Origin: Beverwykella pulmonaria
Lineage: Eukaryota > Ascomycota > Dothideomycetes > Pleosporales > Melanommataceae
Reading direction: 5' to 3'
Length of the DNA stretch: 64,000 nucleotides
NCBI GenBank assembly: GCA_001599595.1
Contig: BCHH01000019.1
Coordinates: 2,411-66,410 of the forward strand
Shown here: positions 32,401 through 42,403 of the stretch, one piece after another
Numbering within the stretch: the stretch's first letter is position 1
How the letters are laid out: the number at the start of each line of letters is the position of its first letter
Position numbers and translations under genes: made by a program
The notes under the pieces: generated by a model
What the model saw: only the letters and a program-made list of their open reading frames with translations
The model's database searches: none
What the model was told of the DNA's origin: nothing

Positions 32401-32897
32401 TTCCGCCAGACACGAAGCAAACCCGACTGCTTCGTGATGAAGACTACGAAGCATCCATCATCGGGGCCATTTTGAATGTTCTTGGCGAGCGTCCGATCAA
32501 GCCTGGACGAGCCGGCGTGAACCCTTTTTTGCTTTACACCAAGGACCATTGGTATGTCTGCAAAAAAGAGTGTGACGATGCACGAAGAGCTGCAACGGGC
32601 GATCCGAACGCGAAGGCTACGAAGCAGGAAATCCGCACAGCAATTGGTCTGTCGTGGCGGACCGCCAGCGCAGAAGTCAAGCAGCCATACTTGGACCAGA
32701 CGCAAAACGCGAGGGACAATGCAAATGCGAATGCTGCCAACTTCAAAGAGCTCGTAGCCACCTGGGATCGAGAGGCTGCGCGCATTCGGCGTGAATACAT
32801 ACAGAACCACCCACCGCCCGGCGGCAACGAAGACCTGATATTGAATAGTCGTACGGCGATAGAGCTGGGGGCAGGCAAACGGCTGCGGCGAACATGA
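29485..32897 (+). CDS. LSD1/KDM1-type lysine demethylase with SWIRM and HMG box
   Basis: Two exons, 29485..31734 and 31785..32897, give 1120 aa. The 50-bp intron has a GTGTGT donor and CTAG acceptor, and joins L-L-N-K to V-I-L-V-Y-E-K-A-F. Residues about 215-315 form a SWIRM domain (A-L-S-W-E-E-F-A-R-Q ... I-R-N-A-I-L-R-V-W ... W-L-M-R-N-G-Y-I-N-F-G-C). The FAD-binding amine oxidase part starts with V-L-V-I-G-A-G-M-S-G-L-G-C-A-R (about 339) and E-A-R-P-R-V-G-G-R-V, and ends with H-F-A-G-E-A-T-C. The C-terminus carries an HMG-box-like domain (about 994-1075, G-V-N-P-F-L-L-Y-T-K-D), as in fission-yeast Lsd1/2. The enzyme oxidatively removes methyl groups from histone lysines in the nucleus. The first 210 residues are Ser-rich and probably disordered. 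Confidence 0.93.
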
Positions 32898-33912
32898 CCC
32901 GGTCTCTCGCTTTCATACTATGCGTGGCATTTGCATCTCTCGGTGGCGTTTGGATTTTCTCGATCCACCCCTTCAGAAAAGGGAAGGTGGTGTGGTCAGC
33001 CGCTACCCATGCCCGGATGAAAGGACTCGGTTTCTCTGTTTGGTCCGGGTGCATTATATGTCTGCATTTTTGGTTGCATGTCATTCGCCGAGGGAGGAGG
33101 GGTTTAGCAACACGACAGAGCCGGTCGTTGGGTCACCATGTGTCTGCTGTCCGTCACAGGGTCGGGCTTTTAGCTTAGGTAGTAGAGCTCAAGGTCGAGA
33201 CACCTGGGTTGTTAATGCAAGTTGAAGTGTTCATCGCTGTCACACCTGACCACATGGGGAAAGCGCTAAAGCTTCGCCGTAGGCTTGCAGAAAGGCTTGT
33301 CTCTTAGTTCTAGAACAAGGCATTCGCCGTGGCATGAGTGGTGGATATTTAGCCTTGGGCGTTGGGAGCGGGAGCAGAAGTGGTTCTTGTCAACATGCCG
33401 CTCGACTCGCCGCCGCCGAGAGCTTTGGGATGAAGACGTGCAAACACATGTCTGCTAGTCGATGAGACTGGGCGGTGCTTGGTGTTGATGGTTCCACGCG
33501 AGGTGGTAATGGTGGTGCACATCGTTGAACCCCACCGAGCGGTTCAAACGTCGTGGCGGGGCAGCCCTGGAGTTACCTTCGCTCTGGGATGCGAATCCCG
33601 GCTTATTTCCCCGTTTCTCGGGCGGTCGAATCGCGCAACACTTGCGCGTATTCTTAGCCCTCGCCAAACGCCGGTGTCTCTCCATTACCGTACCAGCCTC
33701 CGTCCGTCCACTTTGCACTGTTCTCGCCTCCATTGCCTCCTCATGCTGAGCACCGCTAACCTGCGCCATCTGGGAACTCACCCAACGCCTGCACTTGCAG
33801 CACACCTCCAACGCGCCGCCGACGCCGCCGACGCCGCCTAACACTGCATGTCTGTTCGGCCGCGCCTCAGCCGCCGTCTCTCCATCGCCCGTCCTAGCTG
33901 GGGACCACCGCC
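32898..33912. other. Intergenic upstream of creB
   Basis: 1 kb with no supported gene. Pyrimidine-rich stretches near 33700-33900 resemble a fungal promoter or 5' leader for the gene starting at 33913. Confidence 0.5.
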
Positions 33913-36381
33913 ATGACTTCATTTTTTGGAAGGTTCAAGGCTGGCACGGTCAGTTCTGTCGCACCCCGTCCTGCTTGTGCCGTGTCACAATGGCTGGGTC
34001 TGACCACGATATAGAGCCCGGCGAGTCCAGCGTCCAACAACCCAGCCGCGAAGAAAGACCCCAACGCACCGCAGCCCACGCCCTTGGAGAAGCTCCTGGC
34101 CGACGCCGGGCCCCTGCGCGGAGATGGAAGCGACAAGTTCTTCGGATTCGAGAATGTGAGTTGCCCGCCCTGATTGCGCAAGACTGCATCCGCTGATCGC
34201 GTTGACTCTCCACAGTTTGGAAGCACATGGTATGCGACCTCCCCTCCGCCGGCAAGACCCTGAATGGTTGCTTACCTATATACCACTAGTTACTGCAACT
34301 CGATAATACAATGTCTATACTACTCGGTGCCGTTCCGAGAACAGGTCATAAACTTCCCCTTCAGATCGCCACCGGAAGCGCTCGAGCGGCCAGCCGAAGC
34401 CACCTTGCCCCGACTGAACACCGACCTACTCCCCATATCCAATGGCCAGAACTCTACGCTGTCTCCGAAAGGGAGGAACTCCATGTCGAGTCCAACTGCG
34501 CCCTCGCCAAGAAAACCCGTCATCACCCCTGGAGGCACAATGAACCCCCAAGGCGTCAAACCCGAGGACAACAAGGACTCTCCGGAATACAAGAAGAAGC
34601 AGGCGCTTGCGGCAGGTCCTGTTTTGACCATGGACTATGAGAATTCAAAGGCCTACGGCATGTCCGAATCTCTGTTCGCTTCGTTGAAAGATATATTCGA
34701 GGCGGTCATCGCCCATTCCTCGCGCATAGGTGTAGTCAGCCCCGCACGTTTTCTGGAAATTCTACGCAGAGAAAACGAAATGTTCCGGACGCCGATGCAT
34801 CAGGATGCGCATGAGTTTCTAAACCTGCTACTGAACGAGGTTGTGGAGAACGTAGAGCAATTTTCAAAATCGCGAATACAAGAGACAAGTGATGCCGATT
34901 CAAATGACTTGACAGCCCAGTCTGAGGGCGTGGCTCCTGACCAGAAGCCGGTAGTGGCGTCACACAACACGGGATGGGTACACGAGCTTTTTGAGGGCAC
35001 CTTGACTTCTGAGACACGGTGTCTGACGTGCGAGAACACATCTCAAAGAGACGAAGCCTTTTTGGATCTATCCGTGGATCTCGACCAACATTCCTCAGTG
35101 ACGAGCTGTCTGCGGAAATTTTCGGAGGAAGAAATGCTTTGCGAGCGCAACAAGTTCCACTGCGATAATTGCGGGGGGCTGCAAGAGGCAGAGAAGCGGA
35201 TGAAGATCAAGAGATTACCCAAAATATTGGCTCTACATCTGAAGAGATTCAAATACACCGAAGACCTGCAACGGCTGCAGAAACTCTTTCATCGAGTCGT
35301 ATACCCCTACTATCTTCGGCTATTCAACACAACAGACGACGCCGAGGATCCGGATCGGCTATACGAATTATACGCGGTCGTGGTGCATATTGGTGGTGGA
35401 CCTTACCACGGCCACTATGTATCCATCATTAAGACCCAAGATCGAGGCTGGCTACTATTCGATGACGAGATGGTCGAGCCGGTTGACAAGGCCTACGTGA
35501 GGAACTTCTTCGGAGGCGAGAATGTGCTAGCATGTGCCTACGTGTTATTCTACCAGGAGACAACGTACGAAGCCATGCAGAAAGAACAAGAAGCGGAAGG
35601 CCTGGCTGCTGAACGTGCAACGCAACAGAATGAAGAGTCGGTTGCTGTGTCGCCCAATAAGACGAATGGCACAGCCAATGGCCATGCGGGCCACGCGGGT
35701 CACGCACCCCACCCGCTTCAGCATGCTACTACGCCGCTCACAGAGATTGATGATCAGTGGGCGAACCTCAACCATGCAGCCACAGCCCCTGTTCCGAACG
35801 TGGAGCACAACGGATTTGGACATGTAGTGACGAGTATACCCATTCTAAATGCAAAGAAAAGCAATCTGGCATCCAAACACGAGAAGGCCGAAAAGGCCAG
35901 GGAGGAGAAGGAACGAAAAGCAGCAGAGAAGGAACTAGAGAAACAGGCCAAACAAAAGCGGAAAGAAATGGAAAACCAACGGCGTGAGAATTACCGAAAG
36001 CAAGAAGAACAACTGAGAGCGGCTCTTGCTGCTAGCAAAGCGACGGCGACGGAAGAACAGAAGGCAAGACGCGATGCCCCACCCGTGGATGTGGAGAGTG
36101 ATCGGCACATGGAGAAACTAAAGGAGAAGGAAAATGGGCTAGGAAAGGGTGGTAGCCTGAGTCGCTTCAGGCACAGCAGTATGAGTCTGCGGCACAAGCC
36201 CAAGTTCTGGCCTGGAACGAAAGAGAAGCATGACGAAGGAAAGGAGAAAGAGGCGGAGCATGAATTACCCGTCACACCAGGTGTAGAAACCGACGGAACG
36301 CCCTCCGGTACGCCTGACAAGCCCGAGAAGTCGAAGAACAGGTTCAGTCTCGGGCGGAAGAAGTCGACGTTTCATCTCTGA
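33913..36381 (+). CDS. creB: CreB-type ubiquitin carboxyl-terminal hydrolase
   Basis: Four exons, 33913..33948, 34015..34155, 34216..34229 and 34290..36381, give 760 aa. The introns (66, 60 and 60 bp) are GT-AG. Exon 3 is only 14 nt and carries F-G-S-T plus the first two bases of the catalytic Cys codon. This is the USP12/46-like deubiquitinase that, with the WD40 partner CreC, acts in carbon catabolite repression in Aspergillus. The N-terminus [18 protein letters not shown] is typical. The Cys box reads E-N-F-G-S-T-C-Y-C-N-S. Zinc-binding C-L-T-C and C-D-N-C pairs follow, then the His box [11 protein letters not shown]. The C-terminus is a charged coiled coil (about 580-660) with a basic tail. 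The start gives the short hydrophobic M-T-S-F-F-G-R-F leader seen in homologues. Confidence 0.94.
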
Positions 36382-37093
36382 GCTCGGGTTGTGAGATATC
36401 TGATGAGGGAGTTGGGCGTTGGTGGTTGCATGTGCCTTGCTTGGATTCAGGCGCTTCCTGCCATATCTGCATGGTTGTATTCATCTGCCTCGGACACGAA
36501 ATTTCTTCATCTGTGTATATTCTCTTCTGCCTGGACAGTCAGTCAGGCAGCTACGCTTCTCTCTGGTCTCAATCGCACGGCTTGAAAAAGGCGGGCGTTC
36601 TTTGGATATCACTTCTATGGGCATGTGTGGATATACATGGTTCTTTTGCATGGCAGTGCGGTGGAGAGGGTGAAGTGAGAGTGTTTATAGGTAGCGAGCT
36701 ATGCATATCGAGCCAAGAAACCAGGCATTTCATCATAGAATTTTGTATATTTTCCATTGTATATGTATGTACGTGCCAGGACATTGAACGTTTTGAGTCG
36801 TATACATCTTGACAAGCTCTTCGCCCAGCTTGCGAAGTATGCAATGTACGTCACAAGTGGTGTTATATCGTACTCCCTTGCTGGACAGAGTGTCTGTAGC
36901 CAAAGACATAACGCACGATATAATATCGGTCATCCCGCTACTTACTCTGTCCTCAGCATTTTGACTCAAGTCTTGACTGGATTGCGAGGACTAAACTCTC
37001 TCAATTCGCGCCTCACTCATTCATTCCCTCCCCGCGCGCGTCTGTCTTTCACTTCTCCCTTCTTTCGCGCAGTCGTGTGCTCCGTTCCTTCAT
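36382..37093. other. Convergent 3' region
   Basis: Lies between the 3' ends of creB (+) and yos1 (-). No gene is recognised. Confidence 0.55.
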
Positions 37094-37590
37094 TCAGCCT
37101 AGTATGAGGAGGTACACTATGATGAGTGTGTTGATGAGCATGAGTGGTACTATATTTAGATCAGCATCAAGATTTGGGTTCTTGATTGGAAGGCTTTAGG
37201 ACGGGAGGTCCCAAGGTTCACGCACTTCGCATCAAGGTTCGCACTGAGGAGACAAGATTGATTAGTCTCGCTTTTATGCTCGCATCATCGCGAACGCCGC
37301 CGAAGCCGCTGGGTTCTGCGGTGGTGGTCCAACCGACTGGGGATTTGCGTTAGTTCAAGTGTTGTAGGAAGTCGAAGTAGAGGCGAAGAGCGGAGGTGGA
37401 AGGAGCTTTGGGAAACAAAGGAGAAGGCGTACTGCGTGCGAGGAAGCGGTCTTCGGAGAGGATGGCTATGGCGTTTACGAGGAGGACGGAAACTGTCGGG
37501 GTGGTCGCATGTCAGTTGTTGCATTTCTAAGGGTTGTGATTTTGGAGAAGGGTTACCATATAGGAGACCGCCGAGGCCGAAGAACAGCAT
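37094..37590 (-). CDS. yos1: Yos1/IER3IP1-type ER-Golgi transport protein
   Basis: Four short exons, complement(37094..37149, 37226..37336, 37433..37492, 37557..37590), give 86 aa. The three introns (76, 96 and 64 bp) are GT-AG and fall in the right phase. The assembled protein starts M-L-F-F-G-L-G-G-L-L-Y and continues with the family signature N-A-I-A-I-L-S-E-D-R-F-L-A-R-I-G-W. It then has a soluble stretch with S-I-K-A-R-L-I-N-L-V-S-S-V-R-T-L-M-R-I-P-L and ends in a hydrophobic helix (I-I-V-Y-L-L-I-L-G). Length and both membrane segments match Yos1 (about 85 aa), the Yip1/Yif1 partner needed for ER-to-Golgi vesicle traffic. The exons are too small to stand out as open frames, so the gene is easily missed. 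Confidence 0.93.
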
Positions 37591-38985
37591 TGTGGGCGAG
37601 GCTATGAATTTTTTCTTCCGAGGTGGTGCGCAGAATAATTATTGCATTGGCGTGGTGAGGTTCTGAAGATGTCGAATTGTCGATGCCTGCCCGAAAAGAC
37701 AGCTGTAGTTCCGAGCTCTAGATGCCAAGCGTTTAAGGCACGTGATCTTGGTCTGCAATCATCGACCACAGGGCCTGATTGGCCGAGAATGCGTTCTTGG
37801 TATCCCTGCGTTGACGGCTCCTTGCCCTTTCCATTACATTCTCTTTGCAGGGTCTATTTTCCCTAATATCACGTCTTTTTTTTTCGGAATTTCGCGGTAT
37901 AGAGGGGCAAAGAGGGGTCTTAAAATTTGATTTTGGTACTTTTCAAAAAAATTTAGGCGTTGCCAAGGCCCACTAGCAACTGAAGCTTTTGATTCAACGT
38001 TGCTTCCACGTTTTTGGACCACCTTCCAAACCTGTTGCTTCTGGTGTTACCTAGAGTATATCTATGCTTCTTTGATCATCCTGTGTCCCCAAAGTGCAAA
38101 TGAAACTTGTCGATCAAGTGGACCGACAGGCGTGGCCACCCACCTGCTATAAATTTACACGCGCCAGCAGACATACGGCTGATCATAACTTTATAGTATC
38201 CTAGTAAGGTTCTAAGACTTATATAAGACCCTTCCAGAAGTATCAAGAGCCATAAAAACTTGATGGTGGTGCTGTTGGTAAGGAAGTCTGCGACGCTCTG
38301 ATATGAGGGTCTGCGCGAATTCGGCGCTAGGGCGCTAGGGCGATAACGCGAATGTAATTTTCAAATGTGAGGGCATCTAAATGTTTAGAAAGGGCTATAA
38401 TACACAACTTATGTATAGAATTTCAGTAAATATTAATATGGGTATAGAGTCTGCGCTGCTTAAAGTCAAAGTATCCCTTCATATATCTCGGTACGGAGGG
38501 TGTCTCGCTACGAAGGGAGGCACGTTAGATATTCTCCCATCCAACCATATCTTACCCTATTCCACATATTCTGTCTATACTTGCACGAATTGCTTAGCAT
38601 CCTCATATCCCGTCGTAGGCGACGCGCTATATGACGTCATGTGAGAGAATATGGTGGAAGCTTTAAACATACCATGAATATGAGAGTCCGCGTTGAACTG
38701 ATGTTATCTTTGGCATGGCTGTGGCGGTTCGGTTTAGCCATACTCAGTTTATCTCGTGCACAGACACACACACACATGGAGCCGAGGTATTGGAGTTTCT
38801 AAGGGTATACAGTAAGTGGTTAGGCGTGGCTGGAAGTGTCTAAGCTAGATTGGTGGCTGAGTTTCCGGTCAGTTCACCGTTAGTTGTGTCAACTCTACCT
38901 ACGGCCTACAGGTAGCTTTCTTAAGCGGTTTATGAATCACTATATAAGCAAACAGACGCAATGAAGGAATAGGTAGATCGCAGAA
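37591..38985. other. Intergenic yos1 / HET gene
   Basis: 1.4 kb between divergent genes, with AT-rich stretches. A TATATAAG motif lies at 38941-38948. No further gene is seen. Confidence 0.5.
38941..38972 (+). promoter_or_regulatory. TATA box and mini-uORF before the HET gene
   Basis: TATATAAG at 38941-38948 lies 38 bp before the HET start codon. A four-codon upstream frame (ATG-AAG-GAA-TAG, 38961-38972) lies between them. If transcription starts at the usual distance from this TATA box, the uORF may sit outside the mRNA, so its effect is uncertain. Confidence 0.4.
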
Positions 38986-40890
38986 ATGACATTCACGCCG
39001 CCACTATACTACCCGTTTCGACATCGAAGGGATATTCGCTTGCTGCGTATCAAATCCAGAAGAGGCACAAAAAGGATTGAAGTCGACCTGGAAATTTTTA
39101 GTCTCGATTCGGATGTGCAATATACCGCCCTTTCTTACGTCTGGGGTCATCCATTGCCAGAATCCCGGATCGCCTGCAATGGGCACAGTATACCAATCAC
39201 CCACAATCTCTGGGAGATCTTATCACGTCTCCAAGAACAGGAACATCGGGGCCTGCTGTGGGTAGATGCAGTTTGCATCAATCAACAAGACAACAAAGAA
39301 AAATGTATTCAAGTCAACATAATGCGAAACATCTACAAACAAGCTGTGAACGTTATTTTTTGGCTTGGACAGCAAGAGCAATACGACGAGGCTGCCGTTC
39401 GTCTAATGAACGTCTTCGTCGAAAACTACAAAATGCATTCAGATCTAGAACCGCTCAGAGGCAAGTCCTTAAACGAATTAGGCCTACCTTCATATGATTA
39501 CGGATGGATCGGTTGGGCCTCACTCCTTTCTCGTCCATGGTTTGGCCGCATCTGGATCGTACAAGAATTTTTGAACGCTACTCGATCAGTATTCATGTCT
39601 GGAGATCTGAAAATTCCGAGCGACCTCCTTGTTTGGTTTGCATATGCCACGGGAGCATGTGCAGCCATCGGACAAGTTGTCGCATCGTGCAACGCCAGTA
39701 TCCGTAACAACAGGGACCTTGTGTTGAGGCCTTTCGCGCTTGGTATGGATATCCGAATTCGCGCAATTGAGGGAGTTGATGACACTCGAATCGTAGACCT
39801 ATGGACAAGAAGCCAGCTGCTTGGAGCCACGGATCCCCGTGATCGAGTTTTCGCACTTTTATCAACACAGACAACAGTAGGCATGGAAATAGTCGATTAC
39901 GACAAGGATGTGGTGACTGTCTACACAGAGATTGCAAATATAGCTCTAACTATTCGAGTATCCCAGACGGATTGGTACAAAACGACCCCCTGCAACCTTG
40001 TGTGTAGTCCTCGGGCAAATAATAAGGAGCGTACAAGCAGATTTCTGGCATGTAAGGCTGAGACTTCGCACTCACCAAGTCTACCAAGTTGGGTACCTGA
40101 CTGGAGACCGGTGGGCTTTAGATTTGTCCCTTTGACACGATATTTTCCTGGCACAGCCCGGTTCACTCATAATTACAGTCATGCTACTGTCCACGGCAAG
40201 GTGTGTCTGATGCCTAATCCTGATCATATATAGCTAACTATAAAGGTTTTGTTTATCTCAGGATATATCGTTGACCGCCCCAGCATCATTGTAGAGTCCA
40301 CCCCGTATGTGGAAATTGACCTACTGTGCGTTCTTCGGGGTGGCTCTAATAAGAGTTGGACGTCTCAATTGTGGTTCAAAAGGGTACTGGACTGGCAAAT
40401 CATGTGCTACTTATTAGCTAAGAGCTACGGCACGAGTTCGACGAAGCACGAATTCCTCGAGACTTTTTGCCGCACTATGGCATTCAATGCGCTACCAAAT
40501 AGGGGTGCCACACCGAGCGCGCAGTATATCGCAGGATTTCAAGCCCTGCACAGCAGGCTTGCAAATGGAACCGGTAAAACAGTCAAGTATTGTCTTGCGT
40601 TCTCAAATTCCTATATTCCTACCGACCAGGATGTCATCTATAAAAGTGTGGTCCACGAGCTTTCGGCTGGTCGAAAGTTCGTCATCACAAACAAGGGCGA
40701 TTTGGCCTGGGTTCCAAGTACCACCAAGTTAGGTGACCGCATGTGTTTCCTTGCGGGTTGCGCGGTGCCATTCGTCATAAGGCCCATTGGCCAGTCATTT
40801 GAGCTTGTTGGGGATTGCTACCTGCATAGCATGATGAGTGACGAAAGCATCACTCTTGATGTCGAACCTCAGCTGTTCGAGTTCCGGTGA
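38986..40890 (+). CDS. HET-domain (heterokaryon incompatibility) protein
   Basis: Read as two exons, 38986..40200 and 40246..40890, 619 aa. The HET domain is plain: Y-T-A-L-S-Y-V-W-G (about 47-55), L-W-V-D-A-V-C-I-N-Q-Q-D-N-K-E-K (about 90-105) and a W-F-G-R-I-W-I-V-Q-E-F segment near residue 190. Downstream T-D-P-R-D-R-V-F-A-L-L and W-V-P-D-W are also typical. The C-terminus ends normally (about 20 residues after G-D-C-Y-L-H). HET proteins trigger cell death after fusion of incompatible hyphae, and many copies have unknown roles. The 45-bp intron is the weak point: it is in frame, contains TAG (40231-40233), and has a GTGTGT donor with AAAG acceptor. If it is not spliced, the product stops after residue 415. 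Confidence 0.8.
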
Positions 40891-42403
40891 CCTGAAGTGG
40901 CACCCTGTAACATTACCGCCAGGAGGCATCCCCTCCACGAGCAAGGAGAAGGTTTACCTACTTGAGCTAAAGGGCAGTACGAGGGGGCATTTTTTCGAAT
41001 GTTATACAATGAAAGAGATTGCGTGTAGGTAATTGTAGCTGGGAGCATATAACAGTTGGAGCGGTGAGCGCCAAGAAGTGTCGGGCGTCGCCTCCAGCCG
41101 ACTGCCTTAGATGTTACTGAGCAATGGATTCAAAACTGAACCAACCTCCTGTTGATCATAGGAGGTCTGTTTTCGCCATGCCGGAAACCGCATGAGATGC
41201 GATTAATAACTACGAGTCCTTATTCCGGTTCCCGCAGCCGAACCCACTTCCCGGTGCCCTAGCTCGTCTTCGGAGATCTTGGTGGGCACAACTAGAAGTT
41301 TAGCATAGTGTTCTAGCTCAATAGCAGAACCAAAGATGGCGTTACGCAGAGTATTGCGACTTGTGCGAGCTAAATCCTAAAAGGTCAATTTGCAGAGAGC
41401 AGCAGAGCGCATTCGGCTACAGATACTCGCGGTGTTGATGCCGTCGTGGGGTGACAAGCTGGCCCGTTCGCCGATCGTGATGTTCCGGAACCAGGGTCTA
41501 TTCATCACCCTTCAATCGGATCAGCGCGAACGATCTACAGAGCATAAGTGGTTTTTTATAACGTCAAAACGCTCCTGTGCGCTGTCTCTGGACTTAATTT
41601 GATGCTGCTGTTCCTCATGACTTTGAATGTGTTCCCGTTGTGGGGTCCTCCAAACTTACCAAGTGACGATTTCGCGATCGATCAGTGCTCGGCGCATTCC
41701 CATGTTTTTTATCAACGGCGCCCCTGCCTGTCACTCTTGGCCTCGCGTTCCGAGCCATTGAATGGCGGATCAGGGCACTAGCTCCACTGCCTTCGCTATG
41801 TCTGCTGTCTCTTTTGATCCAAGGTCCCACTTTCCCAGCGTCACACGTCATGGCATTCTGCGTCCAAATTCTGGAACCGCACGCTTTCGGCTCTGCGCTC
41901 CCGCCTCTTGGTGTCCTCTACACTGACCATTCCTCTCCCACCTTTCTTCCGTTGCATTGCATCTTTGCAGCAACCCCCGCTTCTTTCTCTCTCTCCCAAT
42001 CTGGCTGCTGAGGCCTCTCAACCACGACAGCCGTCCTTACTATACCCCGCCGCAAGGCGATGCCGACCTGCGCGATCTAGACCGTAGGATCACCGCTACC
42101 ACATCTAGAGTGGCCTGTGTCTCCGTACTTCCCACGACACAGTAGACAACGGCCCGCCGTCTCCTGCGCTTCTCGTCCTTCACAGGCCTTCCCTTTCGCT
42201 TTCTTCTGCACGGTTTGCAGGGACTTTTCGGCTTTCTGCGCCTTTGATGTTTCCGGTGCCTTTGCTTTATGTTTTCCAGCTGGAGTTAAGGCGTTTCGGC
42301 CAGGTTTAGCCATTCTCCACCAGCCCGCCTGCCGTGAATCCCTTAGCAGGATTGGGTTTGCTGCACCTAATACCAGCCACATTTGGATCCGTGTTAAGAT
42401 AGA
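40891..42403. other. Intergenic upstream of the histidine kinase
   Basis: 1.5 kb. A basic 78-codon frame on the minus strand (42077-42313) begins 91 bp from the kinase start (separate entry). Nothing else is recognisable. Confidence 0.45.
42077..42313 (-). CDS. Possible small basic protein
   Basis: The frame starts M-A-K-P-G-R-N and encodes 78 Lys/Ala-rich residues with two C-x-x-C-like cysteines near the end (C-L-L-C). I do not recognise a family. The 91-bp gap to the divergent kinase start is short for two promoters, so this may be fortuitous. Confidence 0.2.
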   Translation of the reverse strand: MAKPGRNALTPAGKHKAKAPETSKAQKAEKSLQTVQKKAKGKACEGREAQETAGRCLLCRGKYGDTGHSRCGSGDPTV

